Position numbers and translations under genes: made by a program
Assembly (NCBI RefSeq): GCF_938017615.1
Contig: NZ_CALIJA010000100.1
Location: 1-8,784 of the forward strand
Direction of reading: 5' to 3'
DNA length: 8,784 nt
From: an uncultured Campylobacter sp.
GTDB taxonomy: Bacteria; Campylobacterota; Campylobacteria; Campylobacterales; Campylobacteraceae
Part shown: positions 1 to 5,983 of the stretch, piece after piece
Position numbering within the stretch: position 1 is the stretch's first letter
Layout of the letters: every line of letters starts with the position of its first letter
Notes under the pieces: generated by a model
Told to the model about the DNA's origin: nothing
The model's database searches: none
The model's input: the letters and a program-made list of their open reading frames with translations, nothing else

Positions 1-701
1 TGAAAAAAATTGCTTTTATTTTAGCGCTTGCGGCAAGCGTTTCGTTCTGCGCGGATCAGCTGATAATCGCGGCCGGCGGCGGATACAAAAAGCCCGTCTC
101 GGCCGTGATCGAAAATTTGAAAAAAGAGGGCATGGACGTGGCGGGATCATTTGCCAACCTCGGCCAGCTCGTCATTCAATCGCGCGAGAATAAAATTTCA
201 TTCATCGTGGGCGACGAGGCGTTTTTGAAAAAAAGCGATCTAAATATCACCAAATTTGAACGTATCGGGCGCGGCACGCTCGTTTTAGTAACGCCGAAAA
301 ATATTAAAATACAGGGCGTCTCTGAGATCGCAAAGTTCGATAAGATCGCGATGCCAGATCCTAAAAAGGCGATTTACGGTATCAGGACGAACGAGTTTTT
401 GCAAAACGCCAAGATGGATGCGGTAAAAGATAAAATTTTAGCCGTCGCGGGCGTGCCGCAGGTGGTCGCTTACGTCATCAACGGCGAGGTGCAGGCGGGC
501 TTTATCAACAGCACCGAAGCGGTCGCCAAAAAAGATGAGTTCGGCTCGATCATCTACATCGACGAGAGCCTCTACAGCCCCGCATTCATCGGCATCGCAA
601 GGCTTAGCGCGTGCGGCGAGCAGGCGCTTTGCGAAAAGGTAATGGAGGAGTTTAAATCGGACCGCTCAAAAGAGATTTTTTCAAAATTCGGTCTTAAATG
701 A
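1..701 (+). CDS. modA: Molybdate-type ABC transporter periplasmic binding protein, missing only the first base of its start codon
   Basis: The reading frame is open from base 3. Bases 1-2 (TG) would complete an ATG whose A lies just outside, giving 233 residues. Residues 1-18 form a signal peptide (MKKIAFILALAASVSFCA) with likely cleavage before Asp19; Cys17 is not in a convincing lipobox. The mature part has the layout of the ModA family: an early strand DQLIIAAGGGYKKP, then GDEAFL and the PDPKKAIYG segment of domain 2. ModA proteins capture oxyanions such as molybdate or tungstate in the periplasm and deliver them to the permease. The usual pocket serines of ModA (AAASL and GGSG) are replaced here by AAGGGY and ANLGQL, so the ligand is less certain than the fold. 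The stop overlaps the next start by 4 bases (ATGA), so the two genes are translationally coupled. Confidence 0.8.
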   Translation, partial: KKIAFILALAASVSFCADQLIIAAGGGYKKPVSAVIENLKKEGMDVAGSFANLGQLVIQSRENKISFIVGDEAFLKKSDLNITKFERIGRGTLVLVTPKNIKIQGVSEIAKFDKIAMPDPKKAIYGIRTNEFLQNAKMDAVKDKILAVAGVPQVVAYVINGEVQAGFINSTEAVAKKDEFGSIIYIDESLYSPAFIGIARLSACGEQALCEKVMEEFKSDRSKEIFSKFGLK

Positions 702-1366
702 GCGACATCGCTTGGATCACGCATCCTCTGATACTAAGCGCTAAAGCCCTATTTTGCAGCTTTCTGCTGCTTATTTCAATAGGGCTAGCAATTTCGTATT
801 TTTTAACTTTCAGCCAAGCTAAATTTAAAAAGATCGTCGAAATTTTAGTGATTTTTCCGCTCATCTTCCCGCCGATCGCGACGGGATTTTTGCTGCTTTA
901 TGTTTTTGGAAAGAGCGGATTTATTGGCTCTGCATTAAATTTAGACATCGTTTTTAACTTTTCTTCATTGGTAATCGCCGCATTTTTGGTGGGGCTACCG
1001 CTGTTTGTAAAGCCCGTGTGTGCGAGCTTTGAGCTCTTTCCGAAGAGCCTAATCGAAGCCGCGCAAATTTTGGGCAAAAACAGAGTTCAAATTTTCCTCT
1101 TCGTCATCCTTCCTAGCTCGCTTAAAACGCTAGGCTCCGCGCTCATTTTAGCGCTCTCGCGCGGGCTTGGCGAAGTGGGTATCACGCTGATGCTGGGCGG
1201 AAACATCGTGGGTAAAACCGATACGCTAAGTCTTGCGATCTACAACGCCGTGTATGACGGAGAAAACGAGCGAGCGCTGATTTTAAGCCTTTTGCTCGTG
1301 ATTTTCAGCTTGATTTTATTTTATGCGATAAATCTTTTGGACAAAAAGCGAAATTTATCTAATTGA
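698..1366 (+). CDS. modB: Molybdate-type ABC transporter permease
   Basis: This 222-residue integral membrane protein has about five hydrophobic helices (roughly residues 11-36, 46-70, 85-108, 130-152 and 193-214). The cytoplasmic EAA loop that docks the ATPase begins at Glu120 (IEAAQILGKNRVQIF) and ends near Pro139. The stretch SRGLGEVGITLMLGGNI at 154-170 is very typical of ModB/CysT-type permeases. The length matches ModB. The ATG lies inside the upstream stop codon (ATGA), so it depends on translation of the binding protein gene. The partner ATPase (ModC) is not downstream, where sodC follows after 65 bases; it may lie left of the window or elsewhere. Assignment to molybdate rather than tungstate or sulfate rests on the neighbouring ModA-like protein. 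Confidence 0.82.
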   Translation: MSDIAWITHPLILSAKALFCSFLLLISIGLAISYFLTFSQAKFKKIVEILVIFPLIFPPIATGFLLLYVFGKSGFIGSALNLDIVFNFSSLVIAAFLVGLPLFVKPVCASFELFPKSLIEAAQILGKNRVQIFLFVILPSSLKTLGSALILALSRGLGEVGITLMLGGNIVGKTDTLSLAIYNAVYDGENERALILSLLLVIFSLILFYAINLLDKKRNLSN

Positions 1367-1394
1367 AAAAAATTATTTTTAAGTATTTTTTTGA

Positions 1395-1400
1395 TAGAAT
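1395..1400 (+). promoter_or_regulatory. -10 element for sodC
   Basis: TAGAAT is preceded by TGA, giving an extended -10 (TGATAGAAT), with a T-rich tract at 1373-1392. Campylobacter sigma-70 promoters typically pair a -10 box with periodic T tracts instead of a conserved -35. A ribosome binding site AAGGAT (1421-1426) sits 5 bases before the ATG at 1432. This supports transcription of sodC separate from the transporter genes. Confidence 0.55.
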
Positions 1401-1431
1401 TGCAAACGCATTTCATTTTAAAGGATTTTTC

Positions 1432-1977
1432 ATGAAGAAATTTTTAATTTCATCAATTTTAGTCGCAAGCGCCTTGATCGCTCACGAGCACGGCGATATG
1501 CAAAATTTCGACCCTAAGACCGGCAAGCACCTCGTCATTGCGATGGAGCAACTAGGCGAGAAGGGCAACGTAACCGTCGGCGAGGTCGTAGCGGTCGAGA
1601 CGAACTACGGCGTGGCGTTTTTCCCGAATTTAAAGGGTCTTACTAGCGGCGTGCACGGCTTTCACGTGCATCAAAACGCCGACTGCGGCGCGACCGAGAA
1701 GGGCCTAGGTATGAAAGCGGGCGGCCACTGGGATCCAAGCGATACCAAAAAGCACTCGTTTGCTTGGGATGATAGCGGTCACAAGGGTGATCTGCCTGCG
1801 CTTTTCGTTGATGCCGAGGGTAATGCGGTCTATCCGGTGCTAGCTCCGAAGATCAAGAGCCTAGATGAGCTAAAGGGCCACTCGCTGATGGTTCACGTAG
1901 GCGGCGATAACCACAGCGATCATCCGAAACCGCTCGGCGGCGGCGGCGCTAGAATGGTCTGCGGCGTTATAAAATAA
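1432..1977 (+). CDS. sodC: Periplasmic Cu,Zn superoxide dismutase
   Basis: The 181-residue precursor converts superoxide to hydrogen peroxide and oxygen in the periplasm. Residues 1-17 are a signal peptide ending ALIA. All hallmark residues are visible: copper ligands His78 and His80 (GFHVH), bridging His99 (GGHWDP) and His155 (MVHVGGDN); zinc ligands His99, His108, His117 and Asp120 (SGHKGDLP); disulfide partners Cys85 and Cys177; and the active-site Arg174 in GGGGARMVCG. The C-terminus closely follows E. coli SodC as I know it. The ATG at 1432 is preferred because AAGGAT precedes it and the signal peptide starts there; a TTG 23 codons upstream would only add a leader. The mature protein begins HEHGDM, a small possible metal-binding start. 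A hairpin follows the stop. Confidence 0.97.
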   Translation: MKKFLISSILVASALIAHEHGDMQNFDPKTGKHLVIAMEQLGEKGNVTVGEVVAVETNYGVAFFPNLKGLTSGVHGFHVHQNADCGATEKGLGMKAGGHWDPSDTKKHSFAWDDSGHKGDLPALFVDAEGNAVYPVLAPKIKSLDELKGHSLMVHVGGDNHSDHPKPLGGGGARMVCGVIK

Positions 1978-1983
1978 GCTTCG

Positions 1984-2010
1984 TTGCGGATGAAATTTAA
2001 TCATCCGCAA
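1984..2010 (+). terminator. Hairpin after sodC, probable terminator
   Basis: Arms TTGCGGATGA (1984-1993) and TCATCCGCAA (2001-2010) form a perfect 10-bp stem with a 7-base AT loop, starting 7 bases after the sodC stop. The following TCTCTAAATTT is only moderately T-rich, so termination may be weak. Confidence 0.6.
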
Positions 2011-2334
2011 TCTCTAAATTTAGCAGCCCTGCGGTTAAATTTACGCGATGAAATTTCGCCGTTCGCAGCGCCGAGATACGCCCGCTTTGTCGTTAAATTT
2101 ACGCACGGCGGGCTTTTGATACAACCTATGCAGCGCAAATTTTGTATTAAATTTATGCGCTGCGCCCCCTTCCCGCTTAAATTTTAAAATTTAGCCAAGT
2201 TTACACGCATTACGCCCTGTTTTTGCCGCGGCGGCGTAAAATTTTCCAAATTTAAATCGAAGTTCTAAATTTACGGCTCCGAGCTATTTTGGCAGCGCGA
2301 GAGCTCACTTAACTTTTTCTTCACGACTTTTTTC
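2011..2334. other. Non-coding spacer with AAATTT-centred palindromes
   Basis: I see no convincing gene here. An open frame from 1984 is made of repeated AAATTT words and has no ribosome binding site. GTTAAATTTACGC occurs twice (2034 and 2092). One strong inverted repeat has arms GCAGCGCA (2130-2137) and TGCGCTGC (2156-2163), with further AAATTT pairing inside its loop. It is not followed by a clean T tract. Confidence 0.6.
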
Positions 2335-2364
2335 TACAATCACGCCAACTTTCACAAAGGAGAG
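2335..2364 (+). promoter_or_regulatory. -10 element and ribosome binding site of the DUF1104-like gene
   Basis: TACAAT (2335-2340) follows a T-rich run (2314-2333), as expected for a Campylobacter-type sigma-70 promoter. The long Shine-Dalgarno sequence AAAGGAGAG (2356-2364) lies just before the ATG at 2368. This fixes that start and suggests efficient translation. No clear -35 box is visible. Confidence 0.6.
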
Positions 2365-2367
2365 AGA

Positions 2368-2898
2368 ATGAAAAAGATTGTTTTAGCAAGCGTTTTAGTC
2401 GCGGGTGTGCTGTTCGCCGCAGATTTTAGCTCAAGCAGCCCCGAGCAGATCAATGCCGCAGTCGCAGGCGCCGATGCCAAGAGCTTAAGCGAAGCGGCGT
2501 TTGAGATCGATAAGCGCGCGGGCGAGCTAAGAGCGCAGGCAAGGGATCTCAAGCGCGGATTTAAGATGGAGTTTAAAAAGAAGCTGGACGCTATGAGCGT
2601 CGAGGATCGCGAGAAATTCCTAGACGAGTTTAGACAAAACTATAACGCTCAGGCAGGCAAGCTAAGCGTCGAGCAGGCGGATAGGCTGGATATCGAGCTT
2701 AAGGATCGCGGCAATTTCGGCAAATTTAAAAGGCCCGCTCACGGGTTTGGTCCACACAGATCGCAGGCGGCTCCAGGAGAGTGCGGTCATATGCCGCATA
2801 AAGGAATGGGCAGCGGCGCGGGTCCGACAATGCCGCCAAGAGGCGAGATGCCGTGCAATCAAAATGCGGGCGCCGCTCCGTGTCCTATGGCGCAGTAG
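2368..2898 (+). CDS. Secreted DUF1104-like protein with His/Met/Cys-rich tail
   Basis: This 176-residue protein has a signal peptide (residues 1-18, ending LFAA). Residues 19-115 are a charged, probably helical domain with DF near the mature N-terminus, FEIDKRAGELR and MSVEDREKFLDEFRQNY. This resembles DUF1104, a family of unknown function known mainly from Campylobacter and Helicobacter. Residues 120-176 are low-complexity, rich in Gly and Pro, and carry potential metal ligands: His125, His130, His141, His144, Cys139, Cys163, Cys172 and several Met (142, 147, 155, 161, 174). A short helical periplasmic protein next to a two-component operon recalls the logic of CpxP/Spy/ZraP stress chaperones, but I see no firm LTxxQ motif, so this is analogy only. 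It has its own promoter and an excellent terminator. No function is assigned. Confidence 0.75.
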   Translation: MKKIVLASVLVAGVLFAADFSSSSPEQINAAVAGADAKSLSEAAFEIDKRAGELRAQARDLKRGFKMEFKKKLDAMSVEDREKFLDEFRQNYNAQAGKLSVEQADRLDIELKDRGNFGKFKRPAHGFGPHRSQAAPGECGHMPHKGMGSGAGPTMPPRGEMPCNQNAGAAPCPMAQ

Positions 2899-2923
2899 TG
2901 CCGCTTACGAGCAAGTTACGTAG

Positions 2924-2955
2924 TTCCGCGCAACACTTGCGCGGAATTTTGTTTT
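2924..2955 (+). terminator. Rho-independent terminator of the DUF1104-like gene
   Basis: TTCCGCGCAA (2924-2933) pairs perfectly with TTGCGCGGAA (2937-2946) around a CAC loop, followed by TTTTGTTTT (2947-2955). It begins 25 bases after the stop codon and is the clearest intrinsic terminator in the window. It separates this gene from the two-component operon. Confidence 0.9.
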
Positions 2956-3350
2956 ATCGAAATACGGCGTGAGAATTTTAGAATTTTAGCTTGAAATTTA
3001 TGCGGCGTAGCGCCGATGAAATTTCGCAAAACCTTATCGGCACAGGCGAGGTTTTGAAATTCTGCGCCGTAAAATTTTATGTTGCGGAATTTAGAATTTC
3101 GTAGCGGCGGAATTTTAAAGCCCAATGTTTTACCTGTAAATTTTAAAATTCCGCGGCGTGAAAATTTTATATCGTGAAATTTTAGTTTCTTGCGCCGCGC
3201 CGCGCGAATAATATACCGGGCGAGCAATGGCGAGCAATCTTATAAGCCTAAATTTAGTAAGCATACTTTTGAGCTAAGACGCGCTGTTTCGTCATGATAA
3301 AATTTTGTCGTGAAATTTCGCAATTAAATTTTACGTGGAATTTCACAGGG
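2956..3350. other. Non-coding spacer dense in AAATTT-type words
   Basis: No supportable gene is present on either strand. The stretch is built from repeated GAAATTT, GAATTT and AAAATTT words separated by GC-rich steps such as GCGGCG. The minus-strand open frame at 2916-3227 is an artefact of this composition: it overlaps the terminator and lacks a ribosome binding site. Confidence 0.6.
3107..3154. repeat. 13-bp perfect inverted repeat
   Basis: GCGGAATTTTAAA (3107-3119) is the exact reverse complement of TTTAAAATTCCGC (3142-3154), with 22 bases between. Either strand could form this hairpin. No T tract follows, so it is not an obvious terminator. Confidence 0.75.
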
Positions 3351-3379
3351 TATAATTTCAAAAATTCTATGCAAGGAGG
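3351..3379 (+). promoter_or_regulatory. -10 element and ribosome binding site of the two-component operon
   Basis: A consensus TATAAT lies at 3351-3356, and a near-ideal AAGGAGG at 3373-3379 sits 6 bases before the ATG at 3386. No good -35 box is visible. Upstream, CGTGAAATTTC (3309-3319) and CGTGGAATTTC (3334-3344) form an imperfect direct repeat 25 bases apart. It could be an operator, but similar words are common in the spacers. Confidence 0.7.
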
Positions 3380-3385
3380 CGGGCT

Positions 3386-4048
3386 ATGGCAAGAGTTTTG
3401 ATCGTCGAGGACGAGGGGATGCTGCTAGATATGATGTGCACCTACATGCGCGGCGCTGGGTACGAGGTAAGCGGCAGTAAAAGCTACGACGAGGCGCTAT
3501 CTTTAGCGTACGAAAAGAGCTTCGATCTGTGGATCTTCGACGTCAAAATCATCGGCGGCAACGGCTTTGCGCTGCTTCGCGAGCTGCGCGAGGCGGGGCG
3601 CGGAGCACCGTGCATTTTCACGACGTCGCTAAATACTCTGCAAGACGTCGAAAGCGGCTTTGGAAGCGGCTGTGACGACTACCTCAAAAAGCCCTTTGAG
3701 CTAAAAGAGCTGGCTCTGCGCGCGGATAATCTACTAAAGCGCACCTTCGTTCACAACGCCGCCCTGCGCGAAAATATCGGCGGAGGTTTTAGCTTCGATA
3801 TGGCTCAGCACGCGCTTTATCGCGACGGAAGAGCCGTGCCGATGCCGCAAAAGCAGGCGCGGCTTCTTGCTCTGCTTTTGAAAAACCGCGATAAATTCCT
3901 TAGCAAAGATGAAATTTTCGCCGCGCTGTGGGACTACGACGAAAGCCCAAGCGAGCTTAGCCTGCGCGTTTATATCGCGGAGCTGCGAAAAATTTTAGGC
4001 AAGGATCGCATCATAAACGCCTCCAAGCTCGGCTACAAATATCTTTAG
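3386..4048 (+). CDS. OmpR/PhoB-family response regulator
   Basis: This 220-residue two-domain transcription factor is the output half of a two-component system. The receiver domain (residues 1-115) has the acidic pocket Glu8/Asp9, the phospho-acceptor Asp52 in WIFDVKI, the switch Thr80 (IFTTS) and the conserved Lys102-Pro103 (LKKPF). The C-terminal winged-helix domain (about 125-220) shows the OmpR-type pattern: LLALLLKNRDKFLSKDEI, then LRVYIAELRKIL (recognition helix region) and the closing KLGYKYL hairpin. The length is normal for the family. The start is fixed by AAGGAGG. The sensor kinase gene follows 9 bases after the stop, so the two are co-transcribed. The regulon cannot be read from the sequence. 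The DUF1104-like gene upstream is an obvious candidate target by position. Confidence 0.95.
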   Translation: MARVLIVEDEGMLLDMMCTYMRGAGYEVSGSKSYDEALSLAYEKSFDLWIFDVKIIGGNGFALLRELREAGRGAPCIFTTSLNTLQDVESGFGSGCDDYLKKPFELKELALRADNLLKRTFVHNAALRENIGGGFSFDMAQHALYRDGRAVPMPQKQARLLALLLKNRDKFLSKDEIFAALWDYDESPSELSLRVYIAELRKILGKDRIINASKLGYKYL

Positions 4049-4057
4049 GAGCGCACC

Positions 4058-5164
4058 GTGTCCAAAATACGTCAAATTCTACCGATTTTTTTGCTCTATA
4101 CGCTTACCAGCGTCCTGTTTTTGGCGCTGGTAAGCAGCGTATTTTACGAGCGGGAGAAGTTTTTTATCGCGGATCGCGATGCCTTTGCGATCAGAGATTT
4201 CAAACACGGCCTAGAGGCTAAGCTCGCGCGCGGCGGGCGATTAAACGAGAGCGATTTTGACGCCATGCAGGCATACGCGGCGGATCTGAATAGCAGCGAT
4301 GAGATCGCGCGGGATTTCGAGCCGAGAGATGACGCACCACGCGTGTATATGGAGGGAAATAACAGGATCGAGCAGTTTAATCTCACCGCCAAGGACGGCA
4401 CGGAGTACTACGTAGCGATCAAAACGGAGACGCTTGAGGGCAAGCTAGCGGCGCTAAAGCTTAAAATTTTATTTGCGAGCGCGCTTGTTTTGGCGCTTAT
4501 TTTGCTGATCGCGTATTTTATCATACGCCTTTCGCTACGCCCGCTTTACGAAAAGATCGAGTTTTTAAACGGTTTCATCCGAGACACGACGCACGAGATA
4601 AAAACCCCGCTTAGCGTAATTTTGATGAGTATCGAGCTTTTCGATACCGATGCGAAAAAATATCTGGGCAATATCAAGGCGGGCGCAAATACGATAAACG
4701 CGCTATTTGAGGATCTAACCGCGCTAAGCTTAAACAAAAGCGGCAGCGGGCGGGATGTAAATTTAGGCGAGCTGCTGCAAAGTCGTATCGAGTATTTCTG
4801 CGTCTCTGCGGAGCAAAAGTGCATAAGCTTAAGCGCCGATCTGCGCCCTGTAGCCTTTTGCGCGGATGAGTTTAAGCTGCGAAAAATCATCGATAATCTG
4901 CTTGGCAATGCGATAAAATATTGTGATGAGCTCGGCTGCGTCGAGGTAAGCCTGCGCGAGCATTCGCTTCGCATAAAAAACAGCGGCGCGGGCATCGCGC
5001 AGCAAAATTTGCCGCATATTTTCGAGCTTTACACCCGCTTTGACGAACGTAACGGCGGCTTTGGCATTGGGCTTTTTATCGTGAAAAAATATTGCGACGA
5101 GCTCGGGCTTAAAATTTCGTGCAGAAGCGAGCCGGGCGAGACGGAGTTTCGGCTGGAATTTTAA
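4058..5164 (+). CDS. Membrane sensor histidine kinase, partner of the upstream regulator
   Basis: The 368-residue kinase starts at GTG; TAGGAGC overlapping the regulator stop serves as its ribosome binding site. Residues 8-29 are the first membrane helix, about 30-134 a periplasmic sensor region with no domain I recognise, and 135-157 the second helix. Only a short linker precedes the dimerisation helix, so a full HAMP domain seems absent. The phospho-accepting His179 lies in THEIKTPLS. The ATPase domain has an N box NLLGNAIKY (280-288), a G1 box NSGAGI (308-313), an F box around Phe322 and a G2 box GGFGIGLF (333-340). In the G1 box the usual Asp that contacts adenine is Asn308. Loss of activity need not follow, as all other boxes are intact. 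The periplasmic signal is unknown. Confidence 0.94.
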   Translation: MSKIRQILPIFLLYTLTSVLFLALVSSVFYEREKFFIADRDAFAIRDFKHGLEAKLARGGRLNESDFDAMQAYAADLNSSDEIARDFEPRDDAPRVYMEGNNRIEQFNLTAKDGTEYYVAIKTETLEGKLAALKLKILFASALVLALILLIAYFIIRLSLRPLYEKIEFLNGFIRDTTHEIKTPLSVILMSIELFDTDAKKYLGNIKAGANTINALFEDLTALSLNKSGSGRDVNLGELLQSRIEYFCVSAEQKCISLSADLRPVAFCADEFKLRKIIDNLLGNAIKYCDELGCVEVSLREHSLRIKNSGAGIAQQNLPHIFELYTRFDERNGGFGIGLFIVKKYCDELGLKISCRSEPGETEFRLEF

Positions 5165-5439
5165 CTTTACCCAAATGAAATCCTGCGCGAACAAAATTTT
5201 AGCAGGCAGGCTTGCTAGGCTTAGCTGCGAGCGGGTTTAAATTTAGCTAGCGATTCCGTCCGCAAAATTTGTGCCAGATTATAATTTGACGGCGGAATTT
5301 ACGCATATAATTCGGTCGCGTCCGCAAAATTCGCCGATTGGTTTGCAGAATACGCAGCGTAAAATTCTACGGAATTTCGTGAAATTTTATTTGGACGTGG
5401 ACAAGATCGCGGCGGCTACGGATAGAATTTAACAGCAGT

Positions 5440-5577
5440 TTAGATAAGACCGTGCGCGACAACCAGCAAAATTTCGCGAAAATTTTGCAGCGCGTCGATC
5501 GAGCCTGCTTGCTCTGTCGTCTCATACGCGCCGTATTCATAGCTAGTGCAAAAAGCTGTTTGATACTCTAACGGAAG
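5440..5577 (-). pseudogene. Possible coding remnant, unidentified
   Basis: Read leftwards, a 45-codon stretch runs open to a TAA at 5440-5442. Its translation has a natural composition (for example SYEYGAYETTEQAGSIDALQ and NFREILLVV). It contains no ATG. A TAG at 5578-5580 interrupts it, and the frame before that TAG also reads plausibly (ERQEWEAG). It could be the tail of a decayed gene. The codon-aligned plus-strand reading is also fairly protein-like (SSLDKTVRDNQQNFAK), so even the strand is uncertain. I recognise no family. Chance is a real alternative. Confidence 0.25.
5466..5488. repeat. AAATTT-type palindrome
   Basis: GCAAAATTT (5466-5474) and AAATTTTGC (5480-5488) form a perfect 9-bp inverted repeat around CGCGA. 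It lies inside the possible coding remnant. Confidence 0.7.
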
Positions 5578-5693
5578 CTATCCCGCTTCCCATTCTTGCC
5601 GCTCGGCGCGTTGGCGTGGACTACGCGCGGGTAAATTTTAAAATTTAGATAAGCTCTGCCCTGCCGAAGCGAAGCTTTATTAAAACGGGTGGA

Positions 5694-5718
5694 GCGGCTA
5701 TTTAAAGTGCGTAGCCGC
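5694..5718. repeat. GC-rich hairpin
   Basis: GCGGCTA (5694-5700) and TAGCCGC (5712-5718) form a perfect 7-bp stem around an 11-base loop. No T tract follows directly on either strand, so a terminator role is doubtful. Confidence 0.6.
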
Positions 5719-5750
5719 CCTTCAAAATGCACCCCGATCCTTTTTAAAAC

Positions 5751-5775
5751 GTGCGCAAATTTTAAAATTTGTGCG
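5751..5775. repeat. 16-bp perfect palindrome
   Basis: CAAATTTTAAAATTTG (5756-5771) is a perfect uninterrupted palindrome. The flanking bases GTGCG and TGTGCG extend the pairing by a few more positions if G-T pairs are allowed. Confidence 0.75.
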
Positions 5776-5890
5776 TAGGCAAAAGGGCAAAATTTGAACG
5801 GCGAAGTTAGGTTTTACCGTTTTTAAATTTGACTCCGTCTTTCATATAAATCAAATTCTGGGATTTTTGAATAAGTCATTAAATTTAACC

Positions 5891-5931
5891 AAATTTGACC
5901 CCGCCCGAGTCAAAATAGGCGGGGCAAATTT
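5891..5931 (-). terminator. Hairpin ending the leftward cassette
   Basis: Arms 5891-5905 (AAATTTGACCCCGCC) and 5918-5931 (GGCGGGGCAAATTT) pair with a single bulged A around a 12-base loop. Read leftwards, the stem ends in an AT-rich AAATTT step. It lies 52 bases beyond the stop of the headless gene copy, whereas the related hairpin at 8669-8699 lies 3 bases beyond its gene. It probably terminates transcription of the ligase and phosphoesterase genes. Confidence 0.65.
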
Positions 5932-5983
5932 GATCGTTTCTCACCGAGTACTTCCCTGTTTCCGCGCTATCTGCTAAAACCGA

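Larger units (their letters stand above)
5165..5890. other. Long spacer without intact genes, palindrome-rich
   Basis: About 0.7 kb between the convergent kinase gene and the minus-strand cassette. It holds a 13-base direct repeat CGTCCGCAAAATT (5257-5269 and 5319-5331), several AAATTT-centred palindromes, a hairpin at 5694-5718 and a possible coding remnant at 5440-5577. No ribosome binding site with a plausible gene is visible. I see no clean intrinsic terminator directly after the kinase gene. Confidence 0.6.

Noticed and set aside
1363..1431. Upstream TTG start for sodC
   Set aside because: It would put 23 extra residues before a good signal peptide; AAGGAT directly precedes the ATG at 1432.
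1984..2187. 67-codon plus-strand open frame after sodC
   Set aside because: It begins inside the sodC terminator hairpin, has no ribosome binding site, and its translation comes from repeated AAATTT spacer words.
2916..3227. 103-codon minus-strand open frame
   Set aside because: It overlaps the clear terminator at 2924-2955, is extremely rich in Lys and Phe from AAATTT words, and has no start signal.
4546..4995. 149-codon minus-strand open frame within the kinase gene
   Set aside because: It is the antisense shadow of a kinase with all catalytic boxes intact; its translation is Ser/Arg-rich with no domain.
5891..5931. CRISPR-like or attachment-site reading of the AAATTT and GGCGGGG repeats
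   Set aside because: There are only two hairpin copies of different sequence next to gene ends, with no regular repeat-spacer pattern; terminators explain them better.
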